Positions 53,364-62,556 of a stretch of 64,000 bases of DNA are shown here, in pieces (positions within the stretch are counted from its first letter, which is position 1; each line of letters starts with the position of its first letter). The stretch spans positions 310,001 to 374,000 of the forward strand of contig NZ_QAOU01000002.1 in the NCBI RefSeq assembly GCF_003050965.1, given 5' to 3'. The notes under the pieces are model-generated. The model searched no databases. It worked only from the letters and a program-made list of their open reading frames with translations, and was not told where the DNA came from. The DNA comes from Nitrosospira sp. Nsp2. GTDB taxonomy: Bacteria; Pseudomonadota; Gammaproteobacteria; Burkholderiales; Nitrosomonadaceae. Made by a program: the position numbers and the translations under genes.

Positions 53364-53918
53364 ATGGCCATCCCCCCGCAAATGCTCGCGCAAGTCCTGC
53401 GCACGCCGAAAACACAGGATGTGACAGAATCCCCGATTGTTAGGGCGATTATCCTCAGCGATGCGTCAAACGCGGCAGAACTGGTCGATCCGCTGGAACA
53501 GAGCCAGACGCTGGAGGCGTACAATGCACGGCGAATTCTATGTCTGTTCGAAGCGGATGCCGTTTCGCATCTGCTCGCCAAATTGGGCACGGCAGGACTC
53601 AACGCCCGCAAGGAGGGCCTCGAAATCCTGTGGGCATTGCTTGCCGCCGAAGAGGCGTGGACGGTGCGCGAAACCCTTTCCGCGGTTAAATCCGATCTTG
53701 ACAAGCTGCTGGACGATACCCGGCCACTGCCGGACAATATGCCGGAATACATCGAACGCGACGTTCGCGGCCGCATATGCGATCTGGCTTTTATTGTCAT
53801 TTCACAATTGGTCAACCGGGAATACGATCAGTCGCTGTTCCGCTCGCTGGACGATCGCGGCCGCAACGAAGAGATCAGGCGCTTTAAGGCGCGCGGTATC
53901 CCCCTCAACATCGCGTGA
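53364..53918 (+). CDS. Small helical protein, third gene of protease-like operon
   Basis: A 184-residue, all-helical cytoplasmic protein (SD GAGGTAG). Helices of about 15-20 residues with Ala/Leu/Glu spacing (LVDPLEQSQTLEAYNARRILCLF, GLEILWALLAAEEAWTVRETLSAV) suggest a HEAT-like or four-helix adaptor. It follows the protease-like gene by 7 bp, so the three genes form an operon. No family recognised. A role as regulator or chaperone for the other two is possible. Confidence 0.6.
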   Translation: MAIPPQMLAQVLRTPKTQDVTESPIVRAIILSDASNAAELVDPLEQSQTLEAYNARRILCLFEADAVSHLLAKLGTAGLNARKEGLEILWALLAAEEAWTVRETLSAVKSDLDKLLDDTRPLPDNMPEYIERDVRGRICDLAFIVISQLVNREYDQSLFRSLDDRGRNEEIRRFKARGIPLNIA

Positions 53919-54207
53919 GAACATCGCCGAGCGCCCCCACCTCGTAAGTCCCGTTGGGCGAATCGCCTAGCAGTCGAAATCCCAAAGGGCAATCCCCAGG
54001 TCTCAATATTCTCGCGTAAGCAGACGGACACTGGCGCTTGAGGCCGGCATATTGGATACGCTTGGGCACGCATTATCGTGACGGTTGTACCCATCGCAAA
54101 TATTCTTGTGATCCCATGCTCAGCTCTTCGTCACACTGATTGCGTCTGGTATGATTTCGCAGGCTACCATGCTTGACTAACCGGGAAGGTCATCTATACT
54201 GGAAAGC

Positions 54208-54684
54208 ATGATTGCCCCCTGGCGAAAACTCGTACTGGTTTTAATCATGTTATGGCTCCCCCTGCAAGGGGCCATGGCTGCGACCATGTCTCTTTGCCTG
54301 AAAGACAAGGAGATGAGCATCGGCCGCCTTGATACGCCCACTACCACTAATACCCCCGAAGCTCCAGGGGCTAGCGTACCCGCCATTCCCGGCATGTTGC
54401 CATGCGCGGGAGCCATGAATGCCGCACCTGATACCCAGGAGATTCCCGACCCCGAGCAGACTGCCAGTACCAACGACGACGCCCACGAATCGGCACAGGG
54501 TATTGGCGAGAGCACGCCCATACCAAAATGCGATGGTACGCCCTGCCAGGCAAGTTGCACCGCCCCGATTCCCTCTGCTGCTTCTACCACGCTGCCCGGC
54601 GACGGCGCCTCCTACGCCGTATTATTCAATTCCCGCTTCACCTTGCTCGTTCTTGAGCAGTTGCAACGTCCCCCTCTAGCTTAA
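54208..54684 (+). CDS. Secreted Cys/Pro-rich protein at head of cus region
   Basis: A 158-residue protein with a signal peptide (LVLVLIMLWLPLQGAMA). The mature part is rich in Pro, Thr, Ala and Ser with five cysteines (SLCLKD, LPCAGA, PKCDGTPCQASC), ending in a short hydrophobic helix. Similar small secreted proteins often open copper-efflux loci. It is probably periplasmic; a role in metal binding is inferred from Cys content and position 170 bp ahead of cusF. Confidence 0.6.
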   Translation: MIAPWRKLVLVLIMLWLPLQGAMAATMSLCLKDKEMSIGRLDTPTTTNTPEAPGASVPAIPGMLPCAGAMNAAPDTQEIPDPEQTASTNDDAHESAQGIGESTPIPKCDGTPCQASCTAPIPSAASTTLPGDGASYAVLFNSRFTLLVLEQLQRPPLA

Positions 54685-54707
54685 TCACTCGACGCCACAA
54701 ATCCGTC

Positions 54708-54737
54708 CGTAACAACGGCAAAACCGCCGTCGTTACG
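54708..54737 (+). promoter_or_regulatory. Hairpin between head gene and cusF
   Basis: CGTAACAACGGC (54708-54719) and GCCGTCGTTACG (54726-54737) form a 12-bp stem with one mismatch and a 6-nt loop AAAACC. No T-run, so it is more likely an attenuating or RNA-stabilising hairpin than a terminator. Confidence 0.5.
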
Positions 54738-54858
54738 TGGCATTAGCCGCGCGTCCCACCGTCTTGCCTTGTTCCCGGTAAGCACATCGGGTCGCAAAAG
54801 CGCATCGGGCTGGCTATCGCTCATCCGTTTTCGCGTGGTTCCCATTCAGGAGGCTGGA

Positions 54859-55338
54859 ATGACAATTCAATTTTCTGTTGCACGGCAACTGGCGCTGGCG
54901 CTCGCATGGGTGCCCGCCTTGGCATTTGGCGGACAAATCACCTATCCGGCTCCAGTTGATCCCACGCCTGTCAATATTTCGCCACAGTACCAAACCGAAT
55001 TATCCGGAGATCGGTTTTTACAGAAGCAGAAGCTCACATCAGGATCCGGGAAAGATGCCCTCACCCTGGCTGCTGGTTCTGCCGCGGCCGCAAGCACGGC
55101 CGCCACTGCCGCTACAGGTCTCATTCCTGGCAGAGGAGTAGTGCTGACCATCGACCGGGCTAATGCCACGGTAAAAATGAACCACGATCCCATCCCCGCT
55201 TTAAATTGGCCGAGAATGACAATGTCATTTCGCTTGAAGGAAAGCGCGTTGGCAGACCAGGTGAAGAAAGGCGACGCAGTGGAATTCTTCCTGGAAAAAT
55301 CCGGTTCGGACTACGTCATCGTGAAATGGCGGAAGTAA
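54859..55338 (+). CDS. cusF: CusF-like periplasmic copper-binding protein
   Basis: A 159-residue protein from the ATG at 54859 (SD AGGAGG); the frame opens earlier at 54769. It has a signal peptide and a long Ala/Thr-rich spacer (about 70-90), then the CusF domain at about 92-159: GRGVVLTIDRANATVKMNHDPIPALNWPRMTMSFRL. The His of NHDPI, the Trp and the two Met of RMTMSF are the known Cu(I)/Ag(I) ligands, including the cation-pi Trp. It passes copper to CusCBA. The spacer is longer than in E. coli CusF. Confidence 0.88.
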   Translation: MTIQFSVARQLALALAWVPALAFGGQITYPAPVDPTPVNISPQYQTELSGDRFLQKQKLTSGSGKDALTLAAGSAAAASTAATAATGLIPGRGVVLTIDRANATVKMNHDPIPALNWPRMTMSFRLKESALADQVKKGDAVEFFLEKSGSDYVIVKWRK

Positions 55339-55378
55339 ACGCCAACCGGCAGGACACCCATGGACAGGAGGATTCGCA

Positions 55379-56773
55379 GTGATCCACAAGCAAATCATCG
55401 CGGCAGCACTAACCCTTGCCTTGCTTCAGTCGCAAGCCCACGGCGAAATTTCCAGTTGGACTGGCACGGCAGCGCCCACGCGCGCCGTGCCACAAATACC
55501 CTCGGGCGCTTCTGCAACAGCAAATAGTAATGACTTTCCTGGCCTGCGTGCCCTGATCGCCGAGGCCCTGGAGAACAGTCCGGAGGTTCAGGCTGCACTG
55601 CGGGAGCGCGAAGCGGCGCGGCAGAGGATATCGCCGGCTGAAGCGCTCGATGACCCGGTGCTCGAAGCGGGGGTGATCAATGCGCCGCTGGCCTCGTCGA
55701 CCTTCAACCGAGAGGACATGACCATGAAAATGATCGGTCTGTCGCAGCGCCTGCCCTTTCCCGGAAAACGCGGTTTGCGCAAGGATGTCGCGGCCAAGGA
55801 TGCGGAAGCCGTCGAACACGGCTATGCGGAGACGGTAAACCGCGTCACGCGTGAAATCAAAATAGCCTATTTCGATCTGGGCTTGACGCTTGAGCTCACC
55901 CGGTTGGTCGAGAAAAATAAATCGATCCTGGATGAGTTTCTCCATATTGCGGAAGATCATTATTCGGTCGGCCGCGGAAACCAGACGGACGTGCTGAAAG
56001 CGCAGACCCAGGTATCCCGGATGACGGATGAGCTGCTCAGGCTCGCACGCGAACGGACGACGATCGAGGCAGAGCTTATCCGGGCGCTGGGTCGCAGCGC
56101 CAACATGGCTGCGCCTGTACCCGAGCCCCCGTTGCTGAATGACTTCAACGACCAGTCCTTGCATGTTGAGTCCTTGCGAGCGGCGGCCCTTGCACAGCGC
56201 CCACGGCTGCTGGCGCTGCAAAGCCTGGTGGCGCGCAATGACAAGGCACTGGAATTGGCACGCAAGAACTATTACCCCGACCTGGACGTGCGCATGTCCT
56301 ACGGCCAGCGCGACAACATGCTCGACGGCAGCCGGCGACCGGACATGGTGAGCCTTACCGTGGCGATTAATCTGCCCGTCTGGCGCGGCAATAAGCTCGA
56401 GCCTCGCGAACTGGAGTCGCTTGCCACGCGCGATCAGGCCCTGAGCATTTACCAGGCGCAACGCAACGAGGTGGGTGCCCAATTACGGCAGCAGGTGGCG
56501 GCTGCGGAGCAGACCATGAAATCGGCCCGGCTGTACCAGGATGCGATCCTGCCGCAAGCCCGGTTGACGGTTGAATCAGCGCTCGCAGCCTACCGCGTCA
56601 ATCGGGTCGATTTCCTCACTTTGCTTGATAGCCAGATGACGGTATTCAACTACGAGATCAGCCTGGTGCAGGCCATGGCCAGCTACAACAAGACGCTGGC
56701 GGAAATTGACCTGCTCACCGGCAAGGCGCCGAATAACCATACGAACAACCAGACCGGTAACCACAGCGAATAA
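55379..56773 (+). CDS. cusC: TolC-family outer-membrane channel (CusC-like)
   Basis: A 464-residue protein with signal peptide (IAAALTLALLQSQAHG). The frame begins at a GTG at 55379 with SD CAGGAGG. It has two long coiled-coil repeats (OEP domains) at about 60-260 and 270-450, with LRALIAEALENSPEVQAALREREAARQRI at the first helix and AALAQRPRLLALQSLVARNDKALELARKN at the second, both TolC-type helix-turn signatures. It forms the outer-membrane exit duct for CusBA. The tail is Asn-rich (NNHTNNQTGNH), possibly unstructured. Confidence 0.88.
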   Translation: MIHKQIIAAALTLALLQSQAHGEISSWTGTAAPTRAVPQIPSGASATANSNDFPGLRALIAEALENSPEVQAALREREAARQRISPAEALDDPVLEAGVINAPLASSTFNREDMTMKMIGLSQRLPFPGKRGLRKDVAAKDAEAVEHGYAETVNRVTREIKIAYFDLGLTLELTRLVEKNKSILDEFLHIAEDHYSVGRGNQTDVLKAQTQVSRMTDELLRLARERTTIEAELIRALGRSANMAAPVPEPPLLNDFNDQSLHVESLRAAALAQRPRLLALQSLVARNDKALELARKNYYPDLDVRMSYGQRDNMLDGSRRPDMVSLTVAINLPVWRGNKLEPRELESLATRDQALSIYQAQRNEVGAQLRQQVAAAEQTMKSARLYQDAILPQARLTVESALAAYRVNRVDFLTLLDSQMTVFNYEISLVQAMASYNKTLAEIDLLTGKAPNNHTNNQTGNHSE

Positions 56774-56802
56774 CCAGATCGCACGCCTATAGCGGAGCTC
56801 AC

Positions 56803-58446
56803 GTGAAGTCCATTGTAAAAGTAACCGCCGTTGTTGCCCTGATGGCAATTGCACTAGCCGCCGGCTTCTGGTTGGGTAAAACCCGATCCCTGCCGTCCAC
56901 GGACACTCCACCGGAGGTCTCGGCGCCGGAGAGAAAAATTCTTTACTACCGCAACCCCATGGGCCTGCCGGACATTTCTCCGGTGCCGAAGAAAGATCCG
57001 ATGGGCATGGACTATATCCCGGTCTATGCAGGTGAACAACCGGCTTCCGGTAATGACGAGGTAAAGATCAGTCTGGAAAAAATCCAAAAGCTAGGGGTTA
57101 AAACTGAAGCAGTCACGTTGCGTGAACTCACCCGCACCGTGAGGGCGGTGTCCACGGTACAGCCGGACGAGCGCAGCCTGTACACGGTCGCGCCAAAATT
57201 CGAGGGCTGGATTCAGCGGCTCTACGTCAACACCACGGGTCAAGCGGTAAAGAAAGGCGATGCGCTGATGGATGTGTACAGCCCGGAGCTGGTGACGGCG
57301 CAGCATGAATACCTTATTGCGAAGAAAGGAACGCAACACGTCGAGAATGGGGGGCTGGATGCTATCGAGGGCATGCAGCGGCTGGGCGAGAGCGCCTTGC
57401 AGAGACTGCGCAACTGGGACATATCGGAGAACGATCTGAAGGCGGTCCGGCAGGAGGGCCGGGTCAGCCAGAACCTGACATTGCGGTCACCGGCGGGCGG
57501 CATCGTGCTGGAAAAGAGAGCGATCCAGGGGCAACGCTTCATGCCTGGAGAAATCCTGTACCAGATCGCCGATCTCTCCAGTGTCTGGATGCTCGCGGAT
57601 GTTTTCGAGCAGGATCTTGCCCTGGTGCGCAAGGGCCAGACCGCCACCATACGCGTCGACGCGTACCCCGACCAACTGTTCAACGGCAAGGTGACCTATA
57701 TCTATCCGACCGTGAATCCGGCGACGCGCACCGCGAAGGTGCGGATCGAACTCCCTAATGGGCAAAGGCTGCTTAAGCCGGACATGTACGGAAGGGTGGA
57801 GATCGTTTCCCAGGGGCCGAAAGAAAAAGTCCTCGCCGTGCCCGATTCGGCCGTGCTGCACAGCGGGACACGTCAGGTCGTGCTGGTTGATCTTGGTGAC
57901 GGCAGGTTCGAGCCGCGAACAGTGAAGCTTGGTCCCCATGCCGATGGGTATGCTGAAGTGCTGGGCGGGCTGAAGGAGGGGGAAAGGGTGGTGGTCAAAG
58001 CAAACTTCCTCATCGATGCCGAAAGCAATCTCAAGGCCGCGCTGGGCGGTTTTGGGCACGGCGGCCAGGGGGGGCATGGCGCCCATGGCTCAGCACCCGA
58101 CGAGCGGCGAAGCGTTCCCGGCTCGGCTCGCGCCTCCGCCCAACCCGAAATCCATCGCGGCGAAGGCATTGTCGAGGCAGTCGACTTTGCCCATGCCATC
58201 GTAACGCTGGCGCACGGCCCCATTGCCAGCCTCGGGTGGCCCGAGATGGTAATGGATTTTCGGGTGGACCCGGCACAGCTTCGCACCTTGAAACCCGGCC
58301 AGAAGATTGCCTTCGAGATCATCGAAGAATCAGCGGGGGAGTATCTGATCGTTCGCATCGGCGCATCCGACGACGCCAAGGCACCCGCGGGGCGGAAGCA
58401 GCCGGAGCGGGACCAGCAGCGCGGGCTCAACCTGCGGAAACACTGA
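56803..58446 (+). CDS. cusB: CusB-like RND adaptor fused to a CusF domain
   Basis: A 547-residue periplasmic adaptor with an N-terminal anchor helix (about 7-24). Residues about 45-75 form a heavy-metal-binding domain (ILYYRNPMGLPDISPVPK then DPMGMDYIPVY, Met-rich). Next are barrel-sandwich and alpha-hairpin parts (SLYTVAPKFEGWIQRLYV, LTLRSPAGGIVLE) and a beta-barrel. After a His/Gly-rich linker (about 410-425) comes a second metal module, residues about 445-525, like CusF (GEGIVEAVDFAHAIVTLAHG, LGWPEMVMDF). So the adaptor carries metal sites at both ends. It lies 29 bp after cusC and 1 bp before cusA. Confidence 0.9.
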   Translation: MKSIVKVTAVVALMAIALAAGFWLGKTRSLPSTDTPPEVSAPERKILYYRNPMGLPDISPVPKKDPMGMDYIPVYAGEQPASGNDEVKISLEKIQKLGVKTEAVTLRELTRTVRAVSTVQPDERSLYTVAPKFEGWIQRLYVNTTGQAVKKGDALMDVYSPELVTAQHEYLIAKKGTQHVENGGLDAIEGMQRLGESALQRLRNWDISENDLKAVRQEGRVSQNLTLRSPAGGIVLEKRAIQGQRFMPGEILYQIADLSSVWMLADVFEQDLALVRKGQTATIRVDAYPDQLFNGKVTYIYPTVNPATRTAKVRIELPNGQRLLKPDMYGRVEIVSQGPKEKVLAVPDSAVLHSGTRQVVLVDLGDGRFEPRTVKLGPHADGYAEVLGGLKEGERVVVKANFLIDAESNLKAALGGFGHGGQGGHGAHGSAPDERRSVPGSARASAQPEIHRGEGIVEAVDFAHAIVTLAHGPIASLGWPEMVMDFRVDPAQLRTLKPGQKIAFEIIEESAGEYLIVRIGASDDAKAPAGRKQPERDQQRGLNLRKH

Positions 58447-58447
58447 G

Positions 58448-61400
58448 ATGATAGGCAATATCATTGAATGGTCGGTGCGCCACGTGTTCCTGGTGATGAT
58501 CGCGGCGTTTGTGCTCGTGGCCGCGGGAGCGTACTCCGTATGGAGAACGCCTATCGACGCCATCCCCGACCTTTCCGATACGCAGGTCATCATTTACACC
58601 GAGTATCCGGGACAGGCGCCCCAGGTTGTCGAGGATCAGGTGACCTTTCCGCTTGCCACCGCCATGCTGAGCGTGCCAAAAACACGGGTGGTGCGCGGGT
58701 TATCCAATTTTGGCGTCTCCTTCGTGTATGTCATCTTCGAAGACGGCACGGATATCTACTGGGCGCGTTCGCGGGTGCTGGAATATCTCAGCTTCGCTGC
58801 CAGTCGGCTGCCGAATAACGTCAGGCCGTCGCTCGGCCCGGATGCAACGGGGGTCGGCTGGGTTTATCAATATGTTCTGGTCGCGAAGGAGCGTGCCCTC
58901 GACGAGTTGCGCGCCATTCAGGACTGGTACCTCCGCTATCAGCTGACAGCAGCGCATGGGGTATCGGAAGTCGCGAGCGTGGGAGGTTTTGTAAGAAGCT
59001 ATCAGGTTACCGTGGACCCGTGGCGGCTGCAAACCTACGGCGTGCCGCTAAGGAAAGTGACCGAGGTCATCGCCGCAAGCAACCGCGATGTGGGCGGGCG
59101 CGTGATCGAGATGGCGGAAACCGAGTATGTGGTTCGCGGCAAGGGCTATTTGCGTGGTATCGGCGACCTCGAAAAACTAGTGGTCAAGGCGGAAAAGGGC
59201 ACCCCGGTGCTGTTGCGCGATATTGCCCGCGTCGAACTGGTGCCAGAAGAGCGGCGGGGCATTGCCGAGCTCGACGGCGAGGGAGAGGTCGTGGGCGGCA
59301 TCGTAGTCGCGCGGCACGGCGAGAACGCGCTGGACGTCACCCGCAACGTCGAAAACAAGATCAGTGAAATTGCATCCGGCCTGCCGGAAGACGTGTCGGT
59401 GCAGCCTGTCTACGACCGTTCGGATCTGATCCACCGCGCCATCGCCACCTTGCATGAAGTATTTGTCGAGCAGATCGCAATCGTAGCGATTGTGTGCGTG
59501 GTCTTCCTCATGCATGTGCGCAGCGCGCTGGTAGCGATCATCATGCTCCCGATCGGCGTGCTGATTGCCTTTATCGCCATGGGCTTCCTCGGCATCAATT
59601 CGAATATCATGAGCCTGGCCGGGATCGCCCTTGCGATCGCGGAGATGACCGACGCCGCCATCGTCATGGTGGAGAATGCGCACAAGCATCTTGCGCGTCT
59701 CGATCCCGGCTCGGACGGCGCCTCCCGTTCAGACGCCGTTATCGCGGCCTGCAGGGAGGTGGGGCCCTCATTATTCTTCAGCCTGCTGATCATCACGGCA
59801 TCGTTCCTGCCCGTGTTTACGCTGGAAGCGCAGGAAGGGCGAATGTTCCAGCCCCTGGCCTACACCAAGACTTTTGCCATGGCCGGTGCCGCGATCCTGT
59901 CCATTACCCTGGTTCCGGCCCTGATCTTGCTTCTGATCCGCGGCCGTATTCCTCGCGAGCAGGATAACCCGCTCGGCCGCGTTCTGATCCTGGTTTATCG
60001 TCCTGTGATCGCATGGGTGATGCGGTGGAAAACCGCCATTATCCTCGCGGCCATCGCAGTGGCTGGGGTTACGGTCTACCCGGCGCTCAAGCTTGGCACG
60101 GAGTTCATGCCTGCGCTGAATGAGGGGACCCTGCTTTTCATGCCCGTGACGCTGCCCGGTATCTCAGTTACGAAGGCGGGCGAAATCCTCCAGACCCAGG
60201 ACAAGATAATCAAAAGCTTCCCCGAAGTGGCGTCAGTATTCGGGAAGGCGGGGCGCGCAAATACCGCCACGGACCCCGCGCCCCTGGAGATGACCGAGAC
60301 CATCATCAACCTCAAACCGCCGGCGGAATGGCGCTCGGGCATGACCATCGATAAACTCGTGACTGAAATGGATCAGGCGCTCCAGATGCCGGGCGTCAGC
60401 AATGCCTGGACCATGCCGATCAAAAACCGGACCGATATGCTCGCCACCGGCATACGTACGCCCCTTGGCATCAAGGTGTTCGGCAAGGACCTGGGCGAAA
60501 TCGAAATGCTGGCGCGGCAGATCGAGTCCGTTGTAAAAACGGTTCCCGGCACCACCAGCGTATACGCGGAGCGCACCACGGGCGGCTATTACCTCGATAT
60601 CGAACCCGACCGCATCGCTTTGGCGCGCTATGGGCTGGCAGTCGGCGATCTTCTCGACGCGATTTCGATAGCCCTTGGCGGCGACAGAGTCACCACCACA
60701 GTGGAAGGACGCGAACGTTTCGCCGTCACCGTGCGCTACCCGCGCGAGCTGCGCAGCGATCCCCAGGCGATTGCCACCCAGGTGCTCGTGCCGGCGATGG
60801 GCGAAACCATGATCCCCCTCGGCCAGCTGGCAAGCGTCAGGCTTATCAAAGGCCCCCCCAGTATCCGCACCGAAAACGCGCTGCTGTCAGCTTACATTTT
60901 CGTCGACATCCACGGCCGCGACATCGGCAGTTACGTCGCCGATGCGCAACGCGCGGTACGCGAAAAGGTTCAGTTTCAACCCGGTTATTACGCAACCTGG
61001 AGCGGCCAGTTCGAGTACATGGAACGCGCGATCGAGAAACTGAAGCTGGTGGTGCCGCTCACGATCCTGGCCGTATTTCTGCTCGTATATCTGAATTTCA
61101 GTCGGCTCACGGAAACGCTCATCGTGATGCTTTCGGTCCCTTTCTCCGCGGTGGGCGGCATATGGCTGATGTATCTGCTCGACTACAACTTGAGTATCGC
61201 CGCGGCGGTGGGCTTCATCGGCCTTGCCGGGGTCGCCGCCGAGTCCGGGATGGTGATGCTCGCCTTCCTGGATCGGGCGTTCGCGCGCATTGCCGCAGAG
61301 CGAAAGGCCGCAGGCGAAAAAATTACCGTCGCCGATCTTTATGACGCCATCGTCGAGGGCGCGGTGCATCGCATACGCCCGGTAATGATGACCATTGTCG

Positions 61401-61585
61401 GCAGCGTGGTCGGGCTGTTTCCGGTCATGTTCAGCAGCGGCACGGGCTCCGAGGTGATGCGCCGCATTGCTGCGCCCATGGTGGGAGGCATGGTTTCCGC
61501 CACCATACTGACGCTGATCGTTTTTCCCGCAGTGTATGCACTTGCCAAGGAACTTTCGCTGCGCCAGCCGGGCAAAGAAACATGA
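58448..61585 (+). CDS. cusA: CusA-like heavy-metal RND efflux pump
   Basis: A 1045-residue RND transporter of the HME (heavy-metal efflux) type, usual length. Transmembrane helix 1 follows IIEWSVRHVFLVM; the porter domain begins WRTPIDAIPDLSDTQVIIYTEYPGQ, typical of HME pumps. The transmembrane helix 4 acidic residues are in LAIAEMTDAAIVMVENAHKHL, which carries protons. The C-terminal half repeats the fold, with YNLSIAAAVGFIGLAGVAAESG. It exports Cu(I)/Ag(I) from the periplasm through CusC. ATG is 2 bp from the cusB stop, so expression is coupled. Monovalent-metal preference is inferred from CusF partners. Confidence 0.93.
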   Translation: MIGNIIEWSVRHVFLVMIAAFVLVAAGAYSVWRTPIDAIPDLSDTQVIIYTEYPGQAPQVVEDQVTFPLATAMLSVPKTRVVRGLSNFGVSFVYVIFEDGTDIYWARSRVLEYLSFAASRLPNNVRPSLGPDATGVGWVYQYVLVAKERALDELRAIQDWYLRYQLTAAHGVSEVASVGGFVRSYQVTVDPWRLQTYGVPLRKVTEVIAASNRDVGGRVIEMAETEYVVRGKGYLRGIGDLEKLVVKAEKGTPVLLRDIARVELVPEERRGIAELDGEGEVVGGIVVARHGENALDVTRNVENKISEIASGLPEDVSVQPVYDRSDLIHRAIATLHEVFVEQIAIVAIVCVVFLMHVRSALVAIIMLPIGVLIAFIAMGFLGINSNIMSLAGIALAIAEMTDAAIVMVENAHKHLARLDPGSDGASRSDAVIAACREVGPSLFFSLLIITASFLPVFTLEAQEGRMFQPLAYTKTFAMAGAAILSITLVPALILLLIRGRIPREQDNPLGRVLILVYRPVIAWVMRWKTAIILAAIAVAGVTVYPALKLGTEFMPALNEGTLLFMPVTLPGISVTKAGEILQTQDKIIKSFPEVASVFGKAGRANTATDPAPLEMTETIINLKPPAEWRSGMTIDKLVTEMDQALQMPGVSNAWTMPIKNRTDMLATGIRTPLGIKVFGKDLGEIEMLARQIESVVKTVPGTTSVYAERTTGGYYLDIEPDRIALARYGLAVGDLLDAISIALGGDRVTTTVEGRERFAVTVRYPRELRSDPQAIATQVLVPAMGETMIPLGQLASVRLIKGPPSIRTENALLSAYIFVDIHGRDIGSYVADAQRAVREKVQFQPGYYATWSGQFEYMERAIEKLKLVVPLTILAVFLLVYLNFSRLTETLIVMLSVPFSAVGGIWLMYLLDYNLSIAAAVGFIGLAGVAAESGMVMLAFLDRAFARIAAERKAAGEKITVADLYDAIVEGAVHRIRPVMMTIVGSVVGLFPVMFSSGTGSEVMRRIAAPMVGGMVSATILTLIVFPAVYALAKELSLRQPGKET

Positions 61586-61944
61586 CCATGGGGCGGAGGA
61601 GGACAGGGTGGTGCGATAACAGGACACGGGAACAGGTCGGGCTCGGCACCGTCGGAAAAACCGGGCCAAAAATCGACATGAAATGGCTCAAACCCCGCCA
61701 AATGCCACCGCCTGGGCTAAGATGAATCAACAGGCAACCAAAACTGCTATGGGCCGCCATGAGCCCGGTGAGCATGAGACCTGCTATCCGGGTTCGCAAG
61801 GGTCAGCAATGCAAATAAAAATCAAGCGGGACGTTCTCCCCCACCTACCGTATCTTCACGACCGCCCGCACTCTCGTCGGAGGCAGCACCAGTTTCACTG
61901 GCGCAGGCCTTCTGGCCCGCGGAATCCACTCTAGAGAGCACCGG
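61586..61944. other. Intergenic region between cusA and cytochrome c
   Basis: About 360 bp. A + frame at 61683-61934 has no SD or domain and is not called. No terminator hairpin or promoter could be assigned, so the cytochrome may or may not belong to the cus transcript. Confidence 0.3.
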
Positions 61945-62556
61945 ATGGACATGGGTACCAGGGACCGTTTCAAGCGATGGCTGAGCATGACAGGCGTGCT
62001 CGCCGGGGTTGCCCTGCTGGGCCTGGGCGCATATATCTATTCCGGTCACTACAACATTGCCGCCGACCAGCCTCACTGGTTTGCCACGACAAAGATCATA
62101 ACGTCGCTGCGCGATCGTTCTATCGAACGCCGCACGCGAGATATCGTGATTCCCGATCTGGAGGATCCCGGCTTGACCCTCAAGGGAGCGGGTCAGTATG
62201 ACGCAATGTGCGCGGGCTGCCATCTTGCCCCCGGCCTCGGCAATTCGGAGATAAGGCGCGGTCTTTATCCCGAGCCACCCGACCTGTCCCGAACGCGCAT
62301 CGATCCGGCAAACGCTTTCTGGGTCATCAAGCACGGCATCAAGATGACCGGCATGCCCGCATGGGGGCGCACCCACGACGACATCACTCTGTGGAGCATC
62401 GTTGCCTTCATCAACAAGTTGCCTGGGATGACGTCGGAGGCATACAGGGAGATTGTAAGAGAAGCTAACGCAGAGGTAGACATGGGATCCGGGCACGGAA
62501 CAGGGGGGCATGGCGCTCACCAGCATGGACATGCCCAGGGTGAATCCGGGCACTGA
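61945..62556 (+). CDS. Membrane-anchored cytochrome c with His-rich tail
   Basis: A 203-residue protein with an N-terminal hydrophobic helix (about 15-32) serving as signal or anchor. One haem c site, C89-A-G-C92-H93 (YDAMCAGCHLAPG), and the distal Met in KHGIKMTGMPAWGR (Met134 or Met137), followed by DDITLWSIVAFINKLP, the usual last helix of class I cytochromes. The C-terminus is rich in His and Gly (GHGTGGHGAHQHGH), which may bind copper. It follows the copper efflux operon; a role in periplasmic electron transfer linked to metal stress is inference. Confidence 0.85.
   Translation: MDMGTRDRFKRWLSMTGVLAGVALLGLGAYIYSGHYNIAADQPHWFATTKIITSLRDRSIERRTRDIVIPDLEDPGLTLKGAGQYDAMCAGCHLAPGLGNSEIRRGLYPEPPDLSRTRIDPANAFWVIKHGIKMTGMPAWGRTHDDITLWSIVAFINKLPGMTSEAYREIVREANAEVDMGSGHGTGGHGAHQHGHAQGESGH

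Noticed and set aside
55409-56482. Minus-strand frame of 357 codons
   Set aside because: Shadow of cusC, which has clear TolC-family features.
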